This document shows positions 14,234 through 19,603 of a stretch of DNA of 19,603 nucleotides, one piece after another (positions within the stretch are counted from its first letter, which is position 1; each line of letters opens with the position of its first letter). The position numbers and the translations under genes are program-made. The notes beneath the pieces are model-generated. The model did not search any database and was not told where the DNA came from. It was given only the letters and a program-made list of their open reading frames with translations. Source of the stretch: JACOTV01 sp964445135 (GTDB taxonomy: Bacteria > Patescibacteriota > Microgenomatia > UBA1406 > GWC2-37-13); the NCBI GenBank assembly GCA_964445135.1, contig CAYUJW010000017.1, forward strand, positions 1-19,603, written 5' to 3'.

Positions 14234-15322
14234 ATGCGCATTGTCAATATAAGCCAATTAGATGAGCCGGCCCGAGTCCGCGCGCTGAGCGCTGTGGCAC
14301 AAGACATTAAAAAGGGGGCGCTTGTTGCTTTTCCTACAGACACGGTATATGGCCTCTTGGTAGACGCCACAAATCCACATGCAGTTGACAAGCTCATCGC
14401 GTGTAAGGCAAGACCTCCTGGAAAGCCAATTTCCATCTTTGTTCGTTCATTTGACATGCTCAAGCAGTATGTAGAGATATCCGAAACCATGCTTGCCCGT
14501 GTGTCGCGCATTCTTCCTGGACCATATACTGTCATTTTGCCAAGCAAGCATCGTGTCGATGTGAGGCTCGAATCCGAGCGCAAAACCTTAGGTGTGCGCA
14601 TGATATCGTACGACCCAGTCAATGAGCTATTGGCTCAGCTTGATGTGCCAGTTACTGCGACCTCCGCCAATCAATCGACGCGACCCCCTCACTATTCTGT
14701 TCCCTCATTGCTCGGATCACTTCCTGCTGCTTCAAAAGAAATGATTGATATCGTGGTCGATGGAGGAATGCTTCCATACAATCTTCCATCAACTGTTGTG
14801 GACTACACGGGCGACGATGTCGTAGTTATACGACCAGGTGATCGAGGTCAATTGGTCAATGTTGGACACTATGAGACTCATTCAGAGCATGAGACAGTGA
14901 GGCTGGCGAATGAGGTGGCCAAGCGATATGAATCTATGACGAGTCGCCCATTGGCATATTTGTTGCGCGGAGATTTGGGAAGTGGGAAAACGGTTGTTTC
15001 AAAGGCATTGGCGAGTGCGTATGGCATAGAGTCTGTGGTATCACCAACGTACGTTGTTTATTACGAGTATGAAATCCCCGGTCGTGATCAAAAGACGTAT
15101 TTTGTACATGCAGATTTGTATAACATCCAAGAAGATGCAGAATTTGAGCACTTAGGTATGGCACAGTACCTGAAGCCTCACAATGTGCTGTGCATTGAGT
15201 GGAGCGAAAAATTGGGTTCATTTTTCCCTCTTATCAGACAGAACGCTATTATTGTATATATAGATATCCAGCATGTTGATGAAAATACTCGCATTATTGA
15301 TATTTACACTCCGGCCAAATAA
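14234..15322 (+). CDS. tsaC-tsaE: TsaC (YrdC/Sua5-type) - TsaE fusion for t6A tRNA modification
   Basis: 362 residues joining two steps of N6-threonylcarbamoyladenosine (t6A37) synthesis. Residues about 1-200 are the TsaC/YrdC domain, which makes threonylcarbamoyl-AMP: FPTDTVYGL, KARPPGKPISIFV, PGPYTVIL, TATSAN, PSTVVDY. Residues about 205-362 are TsaE, the ATPase that drives turnover of the TsaB-TsaD complex: Walker A GDLGSGKT, SPTYVVYYEY, HADLYNI, IEWSEKLG. Both sets of motifs look intact, and no stop or frame change lies between them. TsaE normally stands alone, and TsaC is normally a single domain or carries the Sua5 C-terminal domain. TsaD follows after 22 bases, so most of the pathway is one operon; TsaB is not in the window. 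Start at 14234 is chosen because residues from MRIVNI fit the family and because of the promoter. Confidence 0.93.
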   Translation: MRIVNISQLDEPARVRALSAVAQDIKKGALVAFPTDTVYGLLVDATNPHAVDKLIACKARPPGKPISIFVRSFDMLKQYVEISETMLARVSRILPGPYTVILPSKHRVDVRLESERKTLGVRMISYDPVNELLAQLDVPVTATSANQSTRPPHYSVPSLLGSLPAASKEMIDIVVDGGMLPYNLPSTVVDYTGDDVVVIRPGDRGQLVNVGHYETHSEHETVRLANEVAKRYESMTSRPLAYLLRGDLGSGKTVVSKALASAYGIESVVSPTYVVYYEYEIPGRDQKTYFVHADLYNIQEDAEFEHLGMAQYLKPHNVLCIEWSEKLGSFFPLIRQNAIIVYIDIQHVDENTRIIDIYTPAK

Positions 15323-15344
15323 TCGTATTAAATGTGCCAATGCT

Positions 15345-16430
15345 ATGAATACTAAAAAAGAGCCAACCATCCTCGCAATCGACACCTCATTTGATGAAAC
15401 GGCACTCGCCATAGTGTGTGGTCGTCGAGTGGTCGCGCAAGTCATTTATTCGCAAATAGCGCTTTATAAAGAATGGGGCGGTGTGGTTCCGACTCTCGCA
15501 CGTCGTGCGCACGAGGAACGATTCGATTGGGTTATGGAACGCTTGGTTCGTCGATATCTGCGTTTTATGGGAAAACCAGCGGTGGATGGGTATGATGTTG
15601 CGCAGTTGGCGGGTATGATAGATGCGGTTGCTGTCACCCGAGGCCCAGGTTTGGCTATTGCGCTTGAAGTTGGTATCACTCACGCTCGCTCAATTGCAGA
15701 CACACTGTCTGTCCCCATCATTGCGGTCAACCATATGGAAGGCCACCTTATCAGTGCCTTTGTGCAAAATAGTTCGGGTACACCTTCGCGTGAGATGATC
15801 TTTCCTATGCTTGGCATGTTGGTGTCAGGGGCACATACTGAAATTGTTCTTTGGTCAGACCACTTAACATACACGGTATTGGGGGAGACAGTTGATGATG
15901 CGGCGGGCGAAGCGCTTGACAAGGCGGCGCGCATGTTGGGGTTTGGCTATCCCGGCGGCGCACTTATTGAGCGCATGTCAATGGAGATTGGAAACGTCGA
16001 TGAATATGTATTTCCTCGCCCTATGATTCGCTCAGGGGATTTGCAATTTTCTTTTTCAGGTCTTAAGACGGCACTTCTGTATACACTGCGTGATATGAGT
16101 GAGGAAGAGAAGGTGGCGCGCACACATCATCTGGCATCGTCCTTTCAGGCTGCGGTGTTTGGCGTATTGTTAAAAAAGTTGGAGCAGGCAATTGTCAAAA
16201 CTGGGGTCAAAACAGTGGTGGTTGGTGGGGGAGTATATGCAAATAAACTTTTACGCAAGCAAACGCGCCAGCTGGTTCGCACGCTTGGTGGGCGTATGTA
16301 TGCTCCCGCATCGGCATATCTGTATGTAGATAATGCAGCGATGATTGGTGTTGCTGGCTCATACTATTTTGCGGAAAAAAAATTCGCAGGCGAAGGTGGC
16401 CTTGACAGAGTTCCTCGACTGAGACTATGA
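15345..16430 (+). CDS. tsaD: tRNA threonylcarbamoyltransferase subunit TsaD
   Basis: 361 residues from the ATG at 15345 (MNTKKEPTILAIDTS); upstream in-frame codons back to 15273 overlap the TsaE end and do not fit. TsaD (old names Gcp, YgjD) transfers the threonylcarbamoyl group to A37 of ANN-decoding tRNAs. ASKHA-fold motifs: IDTSFDETA, the metal-binding NHMEGH, LVSGAHTEIV, GETVDDAAGEALDKAARMLG, FSFSGLKTALLY, GGGVYANKLL and VDNAAMIG. Two departures: the usual SCDET Cys is Phe, and VSGGHT reads VSGAHT. The metal His pair and nucleotide loops are kept, so it should be active. The last 30 bases contain a near-perfect promoter for the next gene. Confidence 0.95.
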   Translation: MNTKKEPTILAIDTSFDETALAIVCGRRVVAQVIYSQIALYKEWGGVVPTLARRAHEERFDWVMERLVRRYLRFMGKPAVDGYDVAQLAGMIDAVAVTRGPGLAIALEVGITHARSIADTLSVPIIAVNHMEGHLISAFVQNSSGTPSREMIFPMLGMLVSGAHTEIVLWSDHLTYTVLGETVDDAAGEALDKAARMLGFGYPGGALIERMSMEIGNVDEYVFPRPMIRSGDLQFSFSGLKTALLYTLRDMSEEEKVARTHHLASSFQAAVFGVLLKKLEQAIVKTGVKTVVVGGGVYANKLLRKQTRQLVRTLGGRMYAPASAYLYVDNAAMIGVAGSYYFAEKKFAGEGGLDRVPRLRL

Positions 16431-16431
16431 T
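16402..16431 (+). promoter_or_regulatory. Consensus promoter for the MetF-like gene, inside the 3' end of tsaD
   Basis: A perfect -35 TTGACA (16402-16407), an 18-base spacer and -10 TATGAT (16426-16431, 5 of 6) end 8 bases before the ATG at 16440. All but the last base of the -10 lies within the tsaD coding region. This is the best promoter match in the window and points to a leaderless transcript. Confidence 0.65.
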
Positions 16432-16439
16432 GCGAAGTA

Positions 16440-17255
16440 ATGAGGCACAGTATTGAAATACCTGATGAGTCGGCATATGAGCAGCTCAAGCTCCTATCAT
16501 GCACCTATCCTACGGTGATTTCTCTTGCCAAACTTCCCTGTTCCCAACTTATTCCCCTCATGAATAAAGCTCATGAGGCAGGATTTCTTGCTATTCCAAC
16601 ACTCCCTGCACGCCGTGTGATTGATGAAGCTGAGGTGGGAAGTATTCTGATTGAGATGAATCGACTTTCACTCACAGAGATCCTATTGGTTGGAGGAAAT
16701 GATGCTTCAAGCACCTTGTTTCAAGACAGCCTTGGGTTGGCCATCCACTGCATAAATCGTCACGATTCGCCGCTTCGCACCCTTTACTTTGCAGCCCATC
16801 CCGAAGGAACGGTGGAGGCTGCGCCTGAAGATCTTATCCAGATTATGAAGCAGAAAGAACTGATGTGCCGGCAGGCAGGTCTGAATGTAACGTTTATTAC
16901 GCAGCTGTGTGTATCAACAGATGCATTTGCGATGTGGATTAAGCAAGTTCGTGCAGCAAATATTACGGCACCAATTCAGATTGGTATTTCTACACGATGT
17001 TCAACGTCTGCTCTGGAGCGTCGACTTCAGTTTTGTTTCGATGTACGAAAAGCGCGCCTTACAGATTCCTATCGCGCCCTCTCCCTGCTCGATCACGAAT
17101 TTGTGCCAAAAATATTTGTTGAGGAGCTCAAGTCGCGCATTGATTTTGAGCAGATGAATATATGCGGATATCATTGGTATTGTTTTGACACATTGAAAAA
17201 TGTGATTGAAGACATTGATTCGGTAGGCGACATAGATATTCGTAAACGCGCTTGA
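16440..17255 (+). CDS. MetF-like (methylenetetrahydrofolate reductase family) flavoprotein
   Basis: 271 residues with the TIM-barrel pattern of methylenetetrahydrofolate reductases. SIEIP near the start holds a Glu (residue 6) where MetF has its catalytic Glu (SFEFFPP). Then come IPTLPARRV (53-60), ILLVGGNDA (81-89) in place of the LRGD loop near the flavin, AAHPEG (118-123), FITQLCVSTDAFAMWIKQVR (about 152-171), an IQIGIS strand (179-184), and GYHWYCFDTL near the C-terminus, as in HFYTLN of MetF. The GGND and TQLC patterns are closer to the divergent MetF branch that has GGD and TQMC than to E. coli MetF. It would reduce methylene-THF or handle a related one-carbon folate, but the substrate is uncertain. 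Nearby genes (t6A, SUF) do not explain it. It has its own strong promoter. Confidence 0.65.
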   Translation: MRHSIEIPDESAYEQLKLLSCTYPTVISLAKLPCSQLIPLMNKAHEAGFLAIPTLPARRVIDEAEVGSILIEMNRLSLTEILLVGGNDASSTLFQDSLGLAIHCINRHDSPLRTLYFAAHPEGTVEAAPEDLIQIMKQKELMCRQAGLNVTFITQLCVSTDAFAMWIKQVRAANITAPIQIGISTRCSTSALERRLQFCFDVRKARLTDSYRALSLLDHEFVPKIFVEELKSRIDFEQMNICGYHWYCFDTLKNVIEDIDSVGDIDIRKRA

Positions 17256-17280
17256 GTGGTGTGGTGAATTTTTGTACAAT
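17252..17280 (+). promoter_or_regulatory. Promoter for the suf genes, leaderless layout
   Basis: -35 TTGAGT (17252-17257, overlapping the stop of the MetF-like gene), 17-base spacer, -10 TACAAT (17275-17280, 5 of 6), then 8 bases to the sufC ATG. No Shine-Dalgarno is present. Confidence 0.6.
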
Positions 17281-17288
17281 GGGGCCTT

Positions 17289-18017
17289 ATGCTTAGCGTC
17301 AAACATCTGTCTGCCAAGATCGAGGACAAACAAATCATCCGTGATTTTTCATTCGACTTTATCCAAGATTCCGTCTACGTTGTCATGGGTCCAAATGGTT
17401 CAGGCAAATCTACCTTAGCCTATGCGCTTATGAACCATCCAAGCTATGAGTACGGAAGCAAAACTCACATTGAGCTTGAAGGAAAAGACATATCTGACAT
17501 GGAGGTTGAAGACCGTGCGCGCGAAGGAATGTTTTTGTCATTTCAATCCCCACTTGCCCTATCAGGTGTCACGGTATTTCAGCTGATGCAGATGGCGGCG
17601 GCCGGACAAAGCGATCCGCTGACAATACGCCGCAGCATTACGACCAATGCAAAAACCCTGAGAATACCCGATGAGCTCCTTTCGCGTTCGCTCAATGATG
17701 GCGCATCAGGCGGAGAAAAGAAAAAATTGGAAGTGCTGCAGGCTGCCGTATTAAATCGACCGGTACAAATATATGACGAGATAGATACCGGGGTAGATGT
17801 AGATGCGCTTCGGGCAATTGGTACATTTATGCATGAGAATAAAAAGGGGAAAATATATATCATCATCACTCACTACAATCGGATTTTGGAATATATAAAA
17901 CCCGACAAAGTACTCGTACTCGTTGATGGCAGCCTTGTGGCACAAGGCGGGCATGAATTGGTACATCGCATTGAAAAAGAAGGATACGACTCTTTCAAGA
18001 ATACAAAATCAAAATAA
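17289..18017 (+). CDS. sufC: SufC, Fe-S cluster assembly ATPase
   Basis: 242 residues, the normal length. SufC is the ABC-type ATPase of the SufBCD scaffold; its ATP cycle opens the SufB-SufD interface for cluster building. Visible: Walker A GPNGSGKST (about 35-43), the Q-loop in FLSFQSP (about 82-88), ABC signature ASGGEKKKLEVLQ (family FSGGEKKRNEILQ), Walker B with VQIYDEIDTGVDVDAL, the switch His in IIITHYNRIL, and the C-terminal PDKVLVLVDGSLVAQGG. The family usually has LDETDSGLD where this reads YDEIDTGVD; the catalytic Glu is kept. First gene of the suf unit, 56 bases before the preferred sufB start. Confidence 0.95.
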   Translation: MLSVKHLSAKIEDKQIIRDFSFDFIQDSVYVVMGPNGSGKSTLAYALMNHPSYEYGSKTHIELEGKDISDMEVEDRAREGMFLSFQSPLALSGVTVFQLMQMAAAGQSDPLTIRRSITTNAKTLRIPDELLSRSLNDGASGGEKKKLEVLQAAVLNRPVQIYDEIDTGVDVDALRAIGTFMHENKKGKIYIIITHYNRILEYIKPDKVLVLVDGSLVAQGGHELVHRIEKEGYDSFKNTKSK

Positions 18018-18073
18018 GTATTGTGGTGCGCCTTGCGTATATTACTAATGCGCCATCTGAACAAGACTACTAT

Positions 18074-19474
18074 ATGACTGACGACAATCTACAATTTGAT
18101 TATAAGTATGGATTTTCCATGCCTGAAGACTACGAGTTTAAAGCGCTTCGCGGATTAAGCCGGGATGTGGTTCAGATGATATCTGCGAAAAAAAAGGAAT
18201 CTGAGTGGATGCGAGAATTGCGACTGCGAGCCTATGATGTTTTTTTGACAAAGCCGATGCCGACATGGGGCGGAGATATGTCAAAGATTGATTTCCAGGA
18301 TTATTACTACTATATCAAGCCAACAAAAAATAGAGCTGAGGCGTGGGAGGAATTGCCCGATTCTATCAAAAATACGTATGACCGCATCGGTATTCCCCAG
18401 GCAGAGAAAGAGTTTTTGTCTGGAGTATCGGCGCAATATGAGTCTGAGGTTGTATATGAAAGTGTGAAAGAAGAGTTGACCAAATTGGGTGTGGTGTTTA
18501 TGGATACTGATTCAGCGCTCGTCAAATATCCGGAAATATTCAAAGAGTATTTTGGCCAAGTGATTCCGATGCAAGACAACAAATTTGCGGCGCTCAATAG
18601 CGCAGTGTGGTCTGGAGGCTCATTTGTGTATGTGCCAAAAGGAGTAAAAGTCAATCTTCCGCTGCAGGCATACTTTCGCATCAATGCACAAAACGTGGGG
18701 CAATTTGAGCGCACCCTGATCATTGCTGAAGAGGGAAGTTATGTTCACTATATAGAAGGCTGTACGGCGCCAATATACCAAACAGGTGAGAATTCTTTGC
18801 ATAGTGCGGTCGTCGAGATTATTGTCAAAAAAGGCGCCAGAGTGCGCTATACGACTGTTCAAAACTGGAGCAATAACGTTTTTAATTTGGTGACAAAGCG
18901 AGCGCGAGTTGAAGAGGATGGTTTTATGGAATGGATTGATTGTAATATCGGTTCGCAACTTACCATGAAGTATCCATCATGCTACTTGATGGGTGAGCGT
19001 GCCCGCGGAGAAGTACTCTCGATTGCGTTTGCGGCTGCCAATCAGCATCAAGATACCGGATCAAAAATGTTTCATTTTGCCCCAAATACCTCGTCACGCA
19101 TCGTATCTAAATCAATTTCAAAAGACGGAGGAAGAACATCATATCGCGGCTTAGTTCAAGTGCGTCCCGGTGCCAAAAACTCCTCGGTCTATGTGTCGTG
19201 CGACGCACTTATCCTTGATCCTGAATCTCGCTCAGATACGTATCCGTTTATGAAAATTAAGGAATCGGATGTAGAAGTACAGCATGAGGCAACGGTCGAA
19301 AAGTTGGGCGAGGAAAAATTGTTTTACCTGATGTCTCGCGGAATTAGCCGGGTTGATGCAGAGACGTTATTAGTAAATGGATTTATTGAGCCAATTACCC
19401 GAGAAATCCCCCTTGAATACTCAATTGAACTGAATAGATTGATCCGACTAGAGATGGAAGGAAGCGTCGGATAG
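18074..19474 (+). CDS. sufB: SufB, Fe-S cluster scaffold subunit
   Basis: 466 residues from the ATG at 18074, close to the 465 of Bacillus SufB; a GTG at 18023 would add 17 residues and leave only 5 bases after sufC, so it stays possible. Order: YKYGF near the start, RGLSRDVVQMIS, PMPTWGGD, SGVSAQYESEVVY, then the right-handed beta-helix core (NKFAALNSAVWSGGSF, LQAYFRIN, FERTLIIAE). EGCTAP holds the Cys (about 230) matching E. coli Cys254. SSVYVSCDALIL holds the Cys (about 376) matching Cys405, the key residue for cluster assembly, and QHEATVEKL matches the His433-Glu434 pair. The end EMEGSVG is typical. SufB takes sulfur from SufS, often through SufU or SufE, and builds the cluster with SufC and SufD. 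Confidence 0.96.
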   Translation: MTDDNLQFDYKYGFSMPEDYEFKALRGLSRDVVQMISAKKKESEWMRELRLRAYDVFLTKPMPTWGGDMSKIDFQDYYYYIKPTKNRAEAWEELPDSIKNTYDRIGIPQAEKEFLSGVSAQYESEVVYESVKEELTKLGVVFMDTDSALVKYPEIFKEYFGQVIPMQDNKFAALNSAVWSGGSFVYVPKGVKVNLPLQAYFRINAQNVGQFERTLIIAEEGSYVHYIEGCTAPIYQTGENSLHSAVVEIIVKKGARVRYTTVQNWSNNVFNLVTKRARVEEDGFMEWIDCNIGSQLTMKYPSCYLMGERARGEVLSIAFAAANQHQDTGSKMFHFAPNTSSRIVSKSISKDGGRTSYRGLVQVRPGAKNSSVYVSCDALILDPESRSDTYPFMKIKESDVEVQHEATVEKLGEEKLFYLMSRGISRVDAETLLVNGFIEPITREIPLEYSIELNRLIRLEMEGSVG

Positions 19475-19487
19475 CATTCGCACACAT

Positions 19488-19603
19488 ATGAAAATCATCG
19501 ATTTACCCGCTAAAAAGCAGACGATCATCCTTGATAAGCCGGGTGAGTATCGTGCGTATATGGCCAATCAGTCTGGAGAATATATTTTTGAAATACGTGC
19601 ATC
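19488..19603 (+). CDS. sufD: Probable SufD (5' part only, cut by window edge)
   Basis: The frame is open from an ATG 13 bases after the sufB stop to the edge: 38 full codons with no stop. The peptide (MKIIDLPAKKQ..., then IILDKPGEYRAYM and GEYIFEIRA) looks like short beta strands, which would suit the beta-helix of a SufB/SufD protein. The call rests mostly on gene order sufC-sufB-x; too little is visible to see a signature. It could also be another small beta protein. Confidence 0.5.
   Translation, partial: MKIIDLPAKKQTIILDKPGEYRAYMANQSGEYIFEIRA

Noticed and set aside
14215..14622. 135-codon open frame on the minus strand
   Set aside because: Antisense to the TsaC domain, with no recognisable motif; it would also cover the tsaC-tsaE promoter.
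18023..18073. GTG start for sufB, adding 17 residues
   Set aside because: The extra residues have no match to SufB N-termini, and the ATG at 18074 gives the usual length. It is kept as an alternative because it lies only 5 bases after sufC.
18310..18723. 137-codon open frame on the minus strand
   Set aside because: Antisense to sufB in its best-conserved part; no family pattern.
1..19603. tRNA, rRNA, CRISPR, insertion sequence, riboswitch or defence system
   Set aside because: All gaps between genes are under 150 bases, with no cloverleaf, repeat-spacer array, transposase or terminal inverted repeats seen by eye.

Overview
The window looks like chromosomal DNA from a small-genome bacterium of the Candidate Phyla Radiation (Patescibacteria), most likely the Microgenomates side. 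This is inferred from gene content, not from a marker tree. Pointers are the compact gene layout (no gap above 150 bases between genes), a DUF4012 membrane protein beside polyprenyl-linked glycan genes, a short RecO, a stand-alone PolA-type 5'-3' exonuclease, a fused TsaC-TsaE, a PilN-PilO pair with an FN3 surface protein, and a SUF cluster. TGA, TAA and TAG all act as stops, so the code is standard. No tRNA, rRNA, CRISPR array, insertion sequence or phage gene was seen. All genes from 1 to 14108 lie on the minus strand and all from 14234 to the right edge on the plus strand, diverging from one 125-base intergenic region.

Minus strand, in transcription order: FtsH protease (14108-12204); 5'-3' exonuclease and a GT4 glycosyltransferase (12129-10045); GDP-mannose pyrophosphorylase, a monotopic sugar-phosphate transferase and DUF4012 (10000-6232), which together look like a surface-glycan module; RecO (6187-5660); glycyl-tRNA synthetase, a small exported anchored protein and ribosomal protein S20 (5517-3316); PilN-like, PilO-like, a tiny membrane protein and a large FN3/Ig surface protein with membrane anchors at both ends (3262-504); and the start of a two-TM protein leaving the left edge.

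Plus strand: a TsaC-TsaE fusion and TsaD (two of the three activities for t6A37 tRNA modification, plus the accessory ATPase, in two adjacent genes); a MetF-like flavoprotein; then SufC, SufB and the first 38 codons of a likely SufD, the scaffold complex for Fe-S cluster assembly.

The most distinctive signal outside the genes is promoter layout. At ftsH, tsaC-tsaE, metF-like, sufC and the exonuclease, a good -10 hexamer (often an extended TGnTAnnnT) ends only 6-8 bases before the start codon, which places the expected transcription start on or next to the ATG. Only rpsT has an obvious strong Shine-Dalgarno. This suggests widespread leaderless transcripts. Other points worth checking are the TsaC-TsaE fusion, a Leu in place of the conserved pore-loop Phe of FtsH, and an A8/ATGA junction between the tiny membrane ORF and the FN3 protein.
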